From the NCBI RefSeq assembly GCF_005887555.1, contig NZ_VCIA01000001.1, positions 2,914,001 through 2,978,000 of the forward strand: 64,000 nucleotides of DNA, written 5' to 3'. A model generated the notes under the pieces. The model was not told the DNA's origin. It saw nothing but the letters and a program-made list of their open reading frames with translations, and ran no database searches. Source of the DNA: Lentibacillus cibarius. GTDB lineage: Bacteria > Bacillota > Bacilli > Bacillales > Amphibacillaceae. The translations under genes were made by a program, and so were the position numbers. Shown piece by piece: positions 33,730 to 43,803 of the stretch. Position 1 is the stretch's first letter. Each line of letters opens with the position of its first letter.

Positions 33730-35177
33730 TTGGACAACAAACCGGTTATATTATTAGCTATAGACTCGTTAATGCCAGAACCACTCGAGGTTGCGGCACA
33801 GACGGGATATGCACCAGCATTACAGTTTTTAATGGAGAACGGGCGTTATTATCCGAATATGGTTAATTCGTTTCCGACCATGTCTGTCACCATTGATAGT
33901 AGTTTATTGACAGGTTCTTATCCAGATCAACATCATATACCGGGCTTAACATGGTTTGATCAAGGTGAAAAGGAAATTGTTAATTACGGAACAGGTTTTA
34001 CAGAAACGTTGAAGCTCGGCTTAAGGCGATCCATCCACAACATGCTTTATCGATTGAACAATGAGCATATGAGTAATGAAGTGACAACCATTTATGAAGC
34101 GTTGGCAAAGAAGGGGACTTCCTCTGCTTCGATTAATTCATTCGTTTATCGGGGTAATACGCCGCAAAAGTTAAATGTTCCCCGACTGTTTAAATCTTTT
34201 ACGCATTTTCAAGATGGAAAGTGGACAACAGAAGCCCCGCCAGTATTGTCACTAGGTGCTTTTCAAAAAATTTCCCCATGGAATTTCACCTTCCAAATTG
34301 CGGCTGGAAATATAAGTTCACCGCTCGCGAACTTCGGCGACTTATTCGTAAAAACAAACTGCCGATGTTCACGTTATGTATTTTTCAGGATTTGGATTTA
34401 CGTATTCATTTTAAAGGACCGATGGATTTAAAAGGGATTCGTAAAATTGATAAGCAAATACAAAAAATACTTCATATGTATCCGAGTTGGGAGGAGGCTG
34501 TCCGTCAAAATACATGGCTTATTATTGGTGATAATGGGCAAGCTCCAATGCATAAAAACCATAGTAAAGCGGTTATTGATTTACGAAAACGTCTAAAAAA
34601 ATACCGTGTTACAAAAATTCAACGAGGATTACGCCCGAAAGATCAGCTTGTCTTCTGTGTTAATCAAAGAATGGCTTACATCTATCTTGTTGATGAGACA
34701 ATTACATTCCAAGAAATTATCACCGAACTTAAAAAGGATAAGCGAATTGATATTATTGCTTGGAAAGGAAATGCGGGGATTAATATCGTTTCCGGATCAA
34801 AAGAAGGTCATTTCCGATTTGAACCAGGGCACGAGCTAATAGACTGTTATAATCAGTCATGGAATATAGAAGGAGACCATGAGCTATTAGATTTGCAGAT
34901 GATCGAAAACAATCAAATGACATATGGCGATTATCCCGATGCATTAGCTAGACTTTATGGAGCGCTCCATTCGCATGAGGGTCGGTTCCTTGTTATAAAT
35001 GCAAAGCCAGGGTTTGATTTTAAAGCGCAATCGACACCACCTCATTTCGGTGCTGCCCATGGATCGTTACACAAACAAGAATCGCTCGTTCCACTGATTA
35101 TTACTGGCACAGAAGAGAAACCAACGTATCCACGAATCATTGACTTAAAAGAGTTTATAGTACGGATGACTGACTAA
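33730..35177 (+). pseudogene. Alkaline phosphatase superfamily phosphodiesterase, frameshifted
   Basis: Two overlapping frames together encode one protein of about 480 residues: 33730 to about 34290 (N-terminal ILLAIDSLMPE, FPTMSVTIDSSLLTGSYPDQHHIPG) and about 34280 to 35177 (WLIIGDNGQAPMHKNHSKAVID, PPHFGAAHGSLHK). The first part carries the metal-site Asp and nucleophile Thr of type I phosphodiesterase/nucleotide pyrophosphatases; the second carries GDNGQ and the HG region. A one-base loss between about 34262 and 34290, where an A6 run lies, explains the shift. It is a pseudogene or a sequencing error. TTG/GGTGAG start region at 33720-33730. Confidence 0.8.
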
Positions 35178-35194
35178 TTCACATTTCTACATTG

Positions 35195-35236
35195 AAAAAA
35201 GGACTGCCCCAAAATAGTTCGGGGCAGTCCTTTTTC
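35195..35236. terminator. Bidirectional terminator
   Basis: AAAAAAGGACTGCCCC pairs with GGGGCAGTCCTTTTT around a 10-nt loop, between the phosphodiesterase gene and the convergent tatA. Confidence 0.93.
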
Positions 35237-35237
35237 T

Positions 35238-35435
35238 TTATTTATCCGACTTTTCGTCTTGGTTGGTAGTACCCGCATCCCCGTCTGAAACGAGGTCCCC
35301 GGCTGATTGTTTGAATTCGCGGAGTGTTTGGCCGGATGCTTTGCCGATTTCCGGCAGTTTTTTCGGACCGAAAATGATCAGTGCGAGAATGACGACCAGA
35401 ATCAAGCCTGGAATGCCGATATTTGCTATGCCCAT
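35238..35435 (-). CDS. tatA: TatA twin-arginine translocase subunit, copy 1
   Basis: A 65-residue TatA: N-terminal transmembrane helix ([16 protein letters not shown]), the hinge [11 protein letters not shown] and an amphipathic helix, then an acidic tail. It forms the export pore with TatC, which is not in this window. Start ATG at 35435 after AGAGGTG. It lies downstream of a Tat-exported dehydrogenase and probably serves it. A second tatA is at 54649. Confidence 0.93.
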   Translation of the reverse strand: MGIANIGIPGLILVVILALIIFGPKKLPEIGKASGQTLREFKQSAGDLVSDGDAGTTNQDEKSDK

Positions 35436-35482
35436 AGGAGTCACCTCTTTATGCGTTTTATATTTTTTCTCTATATGGCTAA

Positions 35483-37240
35483 TTATGTTTTGCTTTTTAC
35501 CTGATTTCCTTTAACAAGCAGTCCACCGCCATCTTTCAGAAATTGGTCAATTCCTTCAGCTGCCCGATACGCTAATGCTCCGACAGTTTCGGTCGGGTTG
35601 TAATTGCCGAAATGCGGGAATGATGATGCACCAACTACAAAGAGGTTATCCATCTCCCACATTTGTGAGTAGTTGTTTACCGCTGATGTTTTCGGGTCAT
35701 TGCCCATAATTGCACCGCCACCAAAGTGACCGGTGGTAAAGGAACTGTTGAATTCAATATCATCCGTTATTTCATCCTTTTCAACTGTATCTGCTCCCAT
35801 TTTCTTCATTATTTTTTCGCATACGTCGACAGCATAACGGCTTAAATTACGATCCTGGTCTGTGTAACTATAGGTAACACGAAGTAGCGGATTGCCAAGG
35901 AAATCTGTATAAGTCGGATCTAAATCCAAATAGTTATGCTGCCAAGGCAGTGAACCGGATAGTGCATTTACATATAAATTACGATTGGTGTAGTATAATG
36001 ATTTGTCCTTGAATTCCTTTCCCCACGAGGGTGTACCTTTGGGAACGAAATTGGTTGCAATTGGTCTGTTTCCGGTTGTCTGTATCTGTACTTCAAAGCC
36101 ATGAAGAAAATCAAGATCGCTGTGATCAATATTATCCCCGCTAAAATCATCTATGGTAGCTCCCAATGCTCCGGCACCCATGAAATTGTTGAATTTCTTA
36201 TCCTCAAAAAAACCTCTCGCACCAAGGTAGGTCATGTTATTAAAATGTCCGGTAAAGTTTTTGCCAATCACCCCTGTACCGGTTTTGGGATTATACGTTT
36301 TGCCAATATCGGAGAGTAACAACAGTCGTGTGTTTGTAAAAATAAACCCGGCCAGTACGACGATATCAGCAGGTTGCTCATATTCCTGCCCGGTTTTCGT
36401 ATCAGTATACAACAGTCCTGTTGCACGATTGCCATCATGCATGACACGGGTAACTGTAGCTTCATTTCGCAGTTCATAGTTACCTGTTTTCTTTGCCGTT
36501 TTCAAAACTGTTATAATCGGATCTGATTTGGCTCCGAAGTCACAACCATATGTTTCACAAAAAGCACAATACATACAGGCATTGATTGTCTCTCCATCCG
36601 GGTTTTTATATTGCTCAGAGAGATTCGCAGACGGAATATGATACGGATGATAACCCATTTCCGATGTGCTTTTTTTGAACAGACGAATGGCTGGTGTATC
36701 TTTCATTGGCGGGGTTGGATATTTGTCGGAACGATTGGGACCGATAGGGTTTTCTTCGCCGGATATACCCGCCATTTTTTCATAGCGATCATAATACTTT
36801 TCCAGTTCATCATAGGTTATTCCCCAGTCCTGTAATGTCATGCCTTTAGGGATTTTATCTTTCCCATATCGTTCAACTGTTTTGCTGTAAATTTCAAAGT
36901 CGTACGGAAGGAAGCGAAAGTTCACCCCATTCCAGTGTACCCCGGAACCACCTGTATTCGTACCGAACAAGGCATTCTCATTTGTTCGAACCGGCAATGC
37001 CGTAGCATCTTGGTTGTTCCTTGATGTAATGGTTTCTTTGTTCAGGTGCTGCATCATTTCATATCTTCTGGAGAAGCGTAGTTCATCTTTCGTTCCTATG
37101 TAATCCTCTTGATCTTTGTCCACGCCTCGCTCCAGTCCGACTACGTTATATCCTTTTTTAGTGAGCTCGGCTGCAATGATGCCGCCTGCCCAGCCAGATC
37201 CAACAATCACCGCATCGACCTTATCCAGCTTTTGTGCCAT
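35483..37240 (-). CDS. GMC oxidoreductase, large subunit of a gluconate-2-dehydrogenase-type enzyme
   Basis: A 585-residue flavoprotein. The FAD-binding dinucleotide motif G14-S-G16-W-A-G19 is at the N-terminus, and the C-terminal GMC signature region ([26 protein letters not shown]) is complete. The cysteine-rich segment [15 protein letters not shown] is typical of the membrane-bound gluconate/sugar dehydrogenase branch. It has no signal of its own and should be carried out by the Tat-signal partner encoded upstream. No cytochrome c subunit gene is adjacent, so the electron acceptor is uncertain. Confidence 0.87.
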   Translation of the reverse strand: MAQKLDKVDAVIVGSGWAGGIIAAELTKKGYNVVGLERGVDKDQEDYIGTKDELRFSRRYEMMQHLNKETITSRNNQDATALPVRTNENALFGTNTGGSGVHWNGVNFRFLPYDFEIYSKTVERYGKDKIPKGMTLQDWGITYDELEKYYDRYEKMAGISGEENPIGPNRSDKYPTPPMKDTPAIRLFKKSTSEMGYHPYHIPSANLSEQYKNPDGETINACMYCAFCETYGCDFGAKSDPIITVLKTAKKTGNYELRNEATVTRVMHDGNRATGLLYTDTKTGQEYEQPADIVVLAGFIFTNTRLLLLSDIGKTYNPKTGTGVIGKNFTGHFNNMTYLGARGFFEDKKFNNFMGAGALGATIDDFSGDNIDHSDLDFLHGFEVQIQTTGNRPIATNFVPKGTPSWGKEFKDKSLYYTNRNLYVNALSGSLPWQHNYLDLDPTYTDFLGNPLLRVTYSYTDQDRNLSRYAVDVCEKIMKKMGADTVEKDEITDDIEFNSSFTTGHFGGGAIMGNDPKTSAVNNYSQMWEMDNLFVVGASSFPHFGNYNPTETVGALAYRAAEGIDQFLKDGGGLLVKGNQVKSKT

Positions 37241-37263
37241 CGAATTACCTCCTTAAGGGGTGA

Positions 37264-38118
37264 TTATCCCTGATAATCGGTTAAGCTAATAGGTTTAATT
37301 TTGGCAAATTCATCCTGTGAAATTTTGTTTGTATAAGCGGGTTGTGCTCCGGGAAACTCTTTCATTTTCCAGCCGTCCATATTCTTGTTACCACCATAGA
37401 GAGGGTCGGAATATGCTCCCTCCAATGTTGCCACACGCAGCAGTATGAAAAAGTTTTCTGCCGCCACCCCTTTTAATTTCACTTTACCACTTTCAAAATC
37501 CTGTAATATCTCGATTTGCTGTTCTTCACTAGCCTCATCAAAGGTTGTATTAAATCGCTCTTGACTAAGCTGATTCATTTTCCGAAGACCATTCAGAAAG
37601 ATCTCTCTTCTGTTTAGTCGTGATTGATGACGCTGATTTTCCGTGTTCGTTTTCTGGTCCTCGCCTTGAGCTCCCTGTGGATTGGGAGGCAGGTTTTCCG
37701 AGTCTTTCTGCTGCATATTTTCAACCTGGTTAAACTTCAGAAAAGGCCGTTCGCGGTAATCTTTCGCATTCGTACCCCAGCTCCCGGCCAACTGTTTATC
37801 TATAAAGTAAGGAACACCGAGCCCGATGGCACCGGGTCCATTGTCATCCTCTGGAAAAATTCGTTCCGTAGCTGCTTGCAGTACTTTAAAGTCATTCTGA
37901 TTGAAAAACATTCTTGCATCCTGCAGATCGGAACTTGTTTCTTGTTTTTTATCAGTCTTTGTTTCCTCGTCCGTCTGGAATTGCGACGTCAGCAGTCCAC
38001 CAAGCAAAGAACCGCCGACAACGCCACCGGCAACCATTCCCGTATTTTTAATAAACCGGCGCCGGCTCAGTCCATCTTCGTCAAGATTTTTATCATCATC
38101 AGAACGCTTATCCGTCAT
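37264..38118 (-). CDS. Gluconate 2-dehydrogenase gamma (small) subunit with Tat signal
   Basis: A 284-residue protein with the twin-arginine motif S18-R-R-R-F-I-K, followed by a hydrophobic stretch. The C-terminal part is the gluconate dehydrogenase subunit 3 fold (LQAATERIFPEDDNGPGAIGLGVPYFIDKQL). The start was set at ATG 38118 after AAGGAGGG; an upstream extension lacks support. It probably hitch-hikes the flavoprotein across the membrane. It lies 23 bp ahead of the large subunit. Confidence 0.87.
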   Translation of the reverse strand: MTDKRSDDDKNLDEDGLSRRRFIKNTGMVAGGVVGGSLLGGLLTSQFQTDEETKTDKKQETSSDLQDARMFFNQNDFKVLQAATERIFPEDDNGPGAIGLGVPYFIDKQLAGSWGTNAKDYRERPFLKFNQVENMQQKDSENLPPNPQGAQGEDQKTNTENQRHQSRLNRREIFLNGLRKMNQLSQERFNTTFDEASEEQQIEILQDFESGKVKLKGVAAENFFILLRVATLEGAYSDPLYGGNKNMDGWKMKEFPGAQPAYTNKISQDEFAKIKPISLTDYQG

Positions 38119-38278
38119 TGGCGAATACCCTCCTTTATTACATATTTTAACCACAGTTTCCATAATCATACATTTGGGTAAGAATAGGCTTAATTGAAGT
38201 CCGGATAACGAGCCTTTGTTCTTGCGCTTTTGCATGGTCTCAGCTTTTCAAGGAAAGACTGTTAGCGGGTGATAAAAA

Positions 38279-38569
38279 ATGAAAGCAAATGAGACTGAAA
38301 CAAAGCGGTTTGATAAAGCGTTGGATGAAATACTTGATCTGTACAACAATCTGGAAGAAGATGAACCGGTTATACAGTTTGAAACGGATGTAATGGAAAT
38401 GATAGAACGTGCCAAAGTAAAATATGGTAACGATATGGTTAACGAAAAAATCAATACAGTTGTACGTGCGATGCTTTCCTGGCTTGATTTGGACGATGTG
38501 ACATCCGGCGAAGAGGAGGAAACCGAAACAGCTGAGACAGCAGAAGAAGCTGGGGATGACACGGATTGA
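38279..38569 (+). CDS. mstX: Mistic-like membrane-associating protein
   Basis: A 96-residue acidic protein that matches Mistic in pattern: a helix ending LDEILDLYNN, then EDEPVIQFETDVMEMIERAKVKYG and VNEKINTVVRAMLSWL. Mistic integrates in membranes without the Sec pathway although it is hydrophilic. In B. subtilis it precedes the potassium channel gene yugO and affects biofilm. Here no channel gene follows; a terminator comes next. The C-terminal Glu/Thr tail is lower complexity. Confidence 0.72.
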   Translation: MKANETETKRFDKALDEILDLYNNLEEDEPVIQFETDVMEMIERAKVKYGNDMVNEKINTVVRAMLSWLDLDDVTSGEEEETETAETAEEAGDDTD

Positions 38570-38653
38570 TAGTTTTTGCTTGTTGGGAAAAATGTTTTCA
38601 TCTTGCGTTACGAAAAAAATAGTAACGAATCATTACGATATGCGTAGGGCAAC

Positions 38654-38700
38654 ATCCGCCGGTTCAGCCAATCATTCTTCGGAGGACGGGCGGATTTTTT
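38654..38700 (+). terminator. Terminator after the Mistic-like gene
   Basis: ATCCGCC pairs with GGCGGAT and is followed by TTTTTT; an inner stem is weaker. The remaining 38701-39030 holds no gene I can support and probably contains the right end of the IS110 element. Confidence 0.75.
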
Positions 38701-39030
38701 ACAATCCGGAAACAGCATGAAGAATCCACAGAATAGCGGCGAGCATCAACGTAGCGTTTTTGTAATTGATACCCCAATTAGCGCTACTCCGACGTTATGA
38801 CTACAACGACTCTACCAATCTTTCGCATATATAGTAATTCCACGCATATACCTGAATTAATGATTGAAATATAGACATTCAAAAGACCTGCGGTGATATG
38901 TCAAGAGGAAAATAACTAAATATTCGATTGTCAAGGTTCAATTTTGCGAAAAAAGGCATCAGGAAACTAGACCAGTAAATAAATGGAAATTACTGGTAAT
39001 CAGTAAAAGGATTTAGAAGCTATTTGTGCT

Positions 39031-40260
39031 TCATGCATTCACGCTCCTTTTTGGCGTGTAGATTTGGTGATTGCGTAGTAGCACATCCACCAAACGCACT
39101 AATTTTCTTGCGGTTAAGACGAGTGCTCTTTTGTGTTGATGCTTAGGTACTTCACTGTATTTTTTCGCGTAATATGCTTGATACTCAGGAACGTGCCGTC
39201 TTACCGAGTTGGCGGCTTCAACCAGGTAATATCTGAGGTACTGATTCCCGTTACGCGTAAGTGAAGTGTCGTCAGCTGTGAAGCGGCCTGATTGGTGCTT
39301 TCGCCAATAAAGGCCTGCATATTTGGCTATCTTAGTTTCATCATCAAATCGCTCAATTTGGCCGATTTCGGCGATGATTCCCGCAGTAAACACGGGCCCG
39401 ATGCCTGGGATAGTGACAAGCGTTTGTGGCAGTCCAGCCATGATACGCTCGATTGCTTTATCAATTTCCTTTATCTGTTTTTGGAGTGTGCGAATGACTT
39501 CGATAGTTGTACCAAGAATAACATCGATAGAGTCTTCCACAACCTTGTCCAGACGGTAAGAAGAACGAACGGCTTTCTGAATGGATTTCGCAACACATTC
39601 CGGGTCACCAAAGCGATTTCTGCCCTTTTCTTGTAGAAAATCAGCTAGATCTTCAACCGGCATTTGCGCAAGTTCATCCAGACTGAACTTCTCGAAAAAC
39701 AGTTCCATCATGGCATTCCCAAAAACGGAAGAATCGACTTCCTCTTTGAAGGTATTGCATTTAAAACTCAAGTGTTGAAGGAAGTGCTGCTTTTCCTTGG
39801 TAACCTGATGAACTAGCTGATACCTGGAGCGTGTAAGCTGTTGGAGCGCAACATATTGGCTCTCTTTGACAACAGACATTGGCAATCGGCCAAAACGCAG
39901 ATAATCGGCGATGACGAACGCATCAATTTCATCGGTTTTGTCCATGTCGCTATAACTCTTTTTAAAGTTCGCAATCTGTTTTGGATTCATGACAAATACC
40001 TCTGCGCCAAGTGCTTTGAGTGCCTCATCATGATGAAGAAACATGGATGGATGAAAACTATAAACGGACGTGGATTCAAGCCCGAATTTGAGCGTATCAA
40101 CAGCCTGATCACGCAAATATTCCAAAACAGTATCCCGAAGCTCACTAGCACCAGGAAGGTCATTGGAAACCGTGAAGGATTTAACCTTTTCTCCTTCACC
40201 ATCCAGCAAACAAATCTTGATATCAAAAGAACTAACATCTAATCCAGCAAATAATTTCAT
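39031..40260 (-). CDS. IS110-family transposase
   Basis: A 409-residue IS110 recombinase. The N-terminal RuvC-like DEDD domain starts with GLDVSSFDIKI (first Asp at residue 8), and the C-terminal Tnp domain contains TIPGIGPVFTAGIIAEIG and the catalytic-Ser region. Start ATG 40260 follows AAAGGAGGAG. The reading frame is intact, so the element may be active. The family moves with a structured bridge RNA encoded in a non-coding end. Confidence 0.93.
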   Translation of the reverse strand: MKLFAGLDVSSFDIKICLLDGEGEKVKSFTVSNDLPGASELRDTVLEYLRDQAVDTLKFGLESTSVYSFHPSMFLHHDEALKALGAEVFVMNPKQIANFKKSYSDMDKTDEIDAFVIADYLRFGRLPMSVVKESQYVALQQLTRSRYQLVHQVTKEKQHFLQHLSFKCNTFKEEVDSSVFGNAMMELFFEKFSLDELAQMPVEDLADFLQEKGRNRFGDPECVAKSIQKAVRSSYRLDKVVEDSIDVILGTTIEVIRTLQKQIKEIDKAIERIMAGLPQTLVTIPGIGPVFTAGIIAEIGQIERFDDETKIAKYAGLYWRKHQSGRFTADDTSLTRNGNQYLRYYLVEAANSVRRHVPEYQAYYAKKYSEVPKHQHKRALVLTARKLVRLVDVLLRNHQIYTPKRSVNA

Positions 40261-40302
40261 GGGGGGTTCTCCTCCTTTCGATTTAGAATCATTGGTACTA
40301 TT

Positions 40303-40556
40303 TCTTGGACGCCCTGAGATATCCCTAGTGTGAACGCCGATCAGCAACCTCGTGTATAAGTACTAACCCTGATTCGAAAGCCGCCCTGGGGCTACTAACA
40401 CCCAGGTTCGAGATTCAGGGTGCACAGCCTGCGAGTAGGAAGGTCCGAACGCACACTGGGAAACAGTCTTTACGTGTGGTCTAGCCACAAGGGGGAAAAG
40501 AATTGTCCCAAATGATCCTAAGACCATTATCTAGGAACATCACGGGACGTCCAAGA
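40303..40556 (-). ncRNA. Structured non-coding end of IS110, candidate bridge RNA
   Basis: The region upstream of the transposase contains nested stems: outer 40303-40311 with 40548-40556 (TCTTGGACG/CGTCCAAGA), middle 40327-40332 with 40452-40457 (AGTGTG/CACACT), and inner ACCCTGA-TTCGAA with its partner ending 40421, closed by a CCTGGG hairpin. This is far more than chance for 250 bp without a gene. IS110-group elements encode their bridge RNA on this side of the transposase. Target- and donor-binding loops were not assigned. Confidence 0.6.
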
Positions 40557-40642
40557 CTTTTGACTATATCCAGCAGGAAAAGTAAGAAAATATGGGCTCA
40601 AATGATAGGGCCTAAACATAATATACGAGGGGGAATGTTGTA

Positions 40643-41428
40643 GTGGTAAAGTTAAATCTGAAAACGTGGGGTGTCATGCTATTTTCATTCGTACTTGTGA
40701 GCACGCTCGCAGCTTGCGGAGGAGAAGAGGAGTCTGGGGGAGACGGTGAATTACAGGATACGTATACTGTCGCTAGTGATACCTCGTTTGTTCCATTTGA
40801 ATTTAAAGAGGATGGGGAATATGTTGGATTTGACATTGACTTGATTCATGCGGTTGCTGATGAAGCGGGGTTCAATATTGAGCTGGAAACGACGAACTTT
40901 GATGGAATCATCCCGGGATTGCAGACTGGATCGTTTGATATGGCTGTAGCGGGAATCGGCATTACGGAAAAACGAAAAAAGAAGATTGATTACAGTGATC
41001 CTTATTTTGAATCGGGGCTCGCGATTGGCGTACAAAAGGACAATGATTCTATTAAAGACATTGACGATCTGGAAGGTAAAACAATTGCAACCAGGCTTGG
41101 TTCAACAAGCTCTAAATATATAAAAGAAAATATCGACAATGCTGATACCAATCAATATGAACAGCTCGATCAAGCGTATTTAGCTGTTGAAAATGGCAGT
41201 GCAGACGCCATTCTCTACGATGCCCCAAATGTTAAATATTACATTAATACGACCGGTGACAAACTAAAAGTCGTAGGGGATTTATATAAAGCGGAAGATT
41301 ACGCGATTGCTATATCCAAAGGGCAAGAAGAGCTGGTTAAAAGTGTTGATGAAGCCCTACAAACAATCAAAGATAATGGGACATATGATGAAATTTATGA
41401 AAAGTGGTTTGGCGAAAAATCGGAATAA
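40643..41428 (+). CDS. glnH: Amino-acid ABC transporter substrate-binding lipoprotein (GlnH-like)
   Basis: A 261-residue periplasmic-binding-protein-fold lipoprotein. A signal peptide ends in the lipobox LAAC (Cys at 25), and the family-3 solute-binding signature is GFDIDLIHAVADEAG. It starts at GTG 40643 after AGGGGG. It captures a polar amino acid, probably glutamine or similar, for the permease and ATPase encoded downstream. An IS110 element ends close upstream and may have changed its promoter. Confidence 0.9.
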   Translation: MVKLNLKTWGVMLFSFVLVSTLAACGGEEESGGDGELQDTYTVASDTSFVPFEFKEDGEYVGFDIDLIHAVADEAGFNIELETTNFDGIIPGLQTGSFDMAVAGIGITEKRKKKIDYSDPYFESGLAIGVQKDNDSIKDIDDLEGKTIATRLGSTSSKYIKENIDNADTNQYEQLDQAYLAVENGSADAILYDAPNVKYYINTTGDKLKVVGDLYKAEDYAIAISKGQEELVKSVDEALQTIKDNGTYDEIYEKWFGEKSE

Positions 41429-41464
41429 TGACGAACATCGCTAACAAAAACGAAAATCAACTAA

Positions 41465-41496
41465 GGCTTATTTCCCGTCCTAACGGGGGAGAAGCC
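41465..41496 (+). other. Intercistronic hairpin between glnH and glnP
   Basis: GGCTT-TTTCCCGT pairs with ACGGGGGA-AAGCC (with G-T pairs), no T-run. A stem here would protect the upstream mRNA end and give more binding protein than permease, a usual arrangement. Confidence 0.5.
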
Positions 41497-41573
41497 CTCA
41501 CTGCAACTTTCAAAGAAACCAAAGAGAAATGATGAGATTCAAAGTCTTCGTATTATATTAAAGAGGTGAAAGG

Positions 41574-42233
41574 ATGATTGGAAGATTTGACTGGGCTGGG
41601 ATTGTGGATTACCTGCCACAATTATTTACCGGTTTATATTATACACTGCTTATATCCGTTGTCGGACTTATAATCGGCTTCATTCTAGGTGGTATTTTTG
41701 GTCTTGGTCGGATAGCTCAATCCAAAATCATCAATGCTATCTCAACTGTGTACATTGAAATAATCCGAGGAACACCAGTTCTTGTACAAGCTATATGGAT
41801 CTATTATGCACTTCCACTCATTATCGGATTTGAAATTGATTCGGTGATAGCCGGTATCATCGTCATTGCTTTGAATTCTGGTGCCTATATTGCGGAAATT
41901 GTGCGTGGTGCTATTCAATCTATTGATTCCGGGCAGATGGAAGCCGGACGTACACTCGGACTCACCCATAATCAGACGATGCGTCATATTATTTGGCCTC
42001 AAGCTTTCAAACGAATGATACCACCGCTTGGCAATCAGTTCATTATCAGTATTAAGGACACATCTCTGCTTTCGGTTATTCTTGTTCCTGAGCTGATTTT
42101 TCAGGGGCGTCTGATTGCTGCAAATAATTTTAATGCTGTTGAAATCTACACCACAGTCGGTATATTCTATCTGGCTATTACACTGACATTATCATTCGTT
42201 TTGCAAGCCATGGAAAGGAGGCTTGATGTCTGA
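41574..42233 (+). CDS. glnP: Amino-acid ABC transporter permease (GlnP-like)
   Basis: A 219-residue His/Glu/Gln/Arg-type permease with about five membrane helices and the EAA loop ([23 protein letters not shown]). The N-terminal helix segment [11 protein letters not shown] is typical. AGAGGTG is before the ATG. Its stop overlaps the ATPase start by one base. Confidence 0.93.
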   Translation: MIGRFDWAGIVDYLPQLFTGLYYTLLISVVGLIIGFILGGIFGLGRIAQSKIINAISTVYIEIIRGTPVLVQAIWIYYALPLIIGFEIDSVIAGIIVIALNSGAYIAEIVRGAIQSIDSGQMEAGRTLGLTHNQTMRHIIWPQAFKRMIPPLGNQFIISIKDTSLLSVILVPELIFQGRLIAANNFNAVEIYTTVGIFYLAITLTLSFVLQAMERRLDV

Positions 42234-42955
42234 TGATCACCGTGAAGAATCTGCATAAACAATTTGGCGACACCGAAGTTCTAAAAGGGATTGACTGTGA
42301 AATTCATCCCTCTGAAGTCGTCTGTGTCATTGGCCCGAGCGGATCGGGGAAAAGCACATTTCTTCGTTGTCTGAACATGCTGGAGCCTGTTACCAAAGGG
42401 GAAGTAATCGTTGATGGCCATCATCTGAGCGCCCCTGAAACGGATATCAATACCGTTCGCACGGAAGTCGGCATGGTGTTTCAGCAGTTTAATCTTTTTC
42501 CACATAAAAGAGTCATCGAAAATCTTATGCTCGCACCGCGGGTAGTACGAAGAGTTCCTGAAAAAGATGCTAAAGAACGCTGCTTGAACTTGTTGGAAAA
42601 GGTCGGACTTTATGATAAGGCTAATGAATATCCGCAGCAATTATCAGGCGGGCAGCAGCAGCGCGTGGCCATCGCTCGTGCACTTGCCATGGAACCGAAA
42701 ATGATGTTGTTTGATGAACCGACATCAGCATTGGATCCGGAGCTGGTTGGTGAAGTGCTGGAAGTGATGAAACAGCTCGCGAATGAGGGAATGACGATGT
42801 TTGTTGTCACTCATGAGATGGGATTTGCTCGTGAAGTAGCCGATAGAGTTTTATTTATGGATGAAGGGGTCATTGTGGAAGAAGGGCGACCTAATCAATT
42901 GTTTTCCAATCCGCAATCAGATCGAACAGCGGAATTTTTAAATAAAATTTTATAG
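42233..42955 (+). CDS. glnQ: Amino-acid ABC transporter ATPase (GlnQ-like)
   Basis: A 240-residue ATPase with Walker [11 protein letters not shown]-loop [10 protein letters not shown], signature LSGGQQQR, Walker [13 protein letters not shown] and switch His in VVTHEMGF. It energises the importer. The 290-bp gap after it (42956-43245) has no supported gene. Confidence 0.95.
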   Translation: MITVKNLHKQFGDTEVLKGIDCEIHPSEVVCVIGPSGSGKSTFLRCLNMLEPVTKGEVIVDGHHLSAPETDINTVRTEVGMVFQQFNLFPHKRVIENLMLAPRVVRRVPEKDAKERCLNLLEKVGLYDKANEYPQQLSGGQQQRVAIARALAMEPKMMLFDEPTSALDPELVGEVLEVMKQLANEGMTMFVVTHEMGFAREVADRVLFMDEGVIVEEGRPNQLFSNPQSDRTAEFLNKIL

Positions 42956-43268
42956 CTGCATTGTTTTTTAAAATCGCAGGCTTAATCGGCTTGTTTCCGC
43001 CTGAATACTGTCATGTGGATGTTCAAGCGGAAAATAATGATGAACAAGTTGAGGTTAACTTCTTGAAAATGGCGCTACAGTTAAATATTTGAAAGCAATT
43101 TTAACGTAAGCGATGTTTGATAAACGAGACAAGGAATGAGTCCGTTTAATCACGCTATATGATGTTTAAACCGTTTTGATTTATAAGATTATTCTATTTA
43201 TTATTAATACGAATCATTTTTCGAAAAACTTAGGAGGTGGAATCATCTTAAACAGTGACAGTCAAGTC

Positions 43269-43799
43269 ATGACGAAGCCAAGAAAAAGTGAGACCGGTTT
43301 GCATTTTCGCAGACCAACAAAAGATGATGGAGCAGAAGTGTGGGAACTGGTAAAAGGTACCGGTGTCCTCGATTTGAACTCATCCTATAGCTATATTATG
43401 TGGTGTGAAATTTTTTCGGATACATCCATTGTAGTGGAAAGAGAGGAGCGAATAGTTGGATTCATTTCAGGATTCATCCATCCGGACCAGCCGGATACGC
43501 TGTTTATTTGGCAAGTAGCTGTAGATGAATCAGAGCGCGGGCAGGGGCTTGCAACGAGAATGCTGTACCAATTGCTGCAGCGTGAAACTTGTGCAGATAT
43601 TCAATCGGTTGAAGCGACCGTATCGCCATCTAATTCGGCGTCACAGCGGCTGTTTCTGGGTCTTGCGAGGAAAATGCTAACCAAATGTGTGATTCATGAC
43701 TATTTTACATCCGATGACTTTCCTGGAGAAGGTCATGAAGATGAACATTTGTTTAAGATTGGACCAATTCAAAAAGAAAAAATTTTAGCGGAAGGGTGA
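43269..43799 (+). CDS. ectA: EctA, L-2,4-diaminobutyrate acetyltransferase
   Basis: A GNAT enzyme, second step of ectoine synthesis. The segments [25 protein letters not shown] and [19 protein letters not shown] are characteristic. The start is uncertain. The first ATG in frame is 43269, but the only good ribosome binding site (AGGAGGTGG, 43232-43240) lies far upstream and points to the in-frame TTA at 43248, which is not a normal start. Either the ATG is used with a distant site or the original start was mutated. First gene of ectABC. Confidence 0.88.
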   Translation: MTKPRKSETGLHFRRPTKDDGAEVWELVKGTGVLDLNSSYSYIMWCEIFSDTSIVVEREERIVGFISGFIHPDQPDTLFIWQVAVDESERGQGLATRMLYQLLQRETCADIQSVEATVSPSNSASQRLFLGLARKMLTKCVIHDYFTSDDFPGEGHEDEHLFKIGPIQKEKILAEG

Positions 43800-43803
43800 C
43801 ATT

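Noticed and set aside
39841..40242. A 133-codon ORF on the plus strand
   Set aside because: Antisense shadow of the IS110 transposase.
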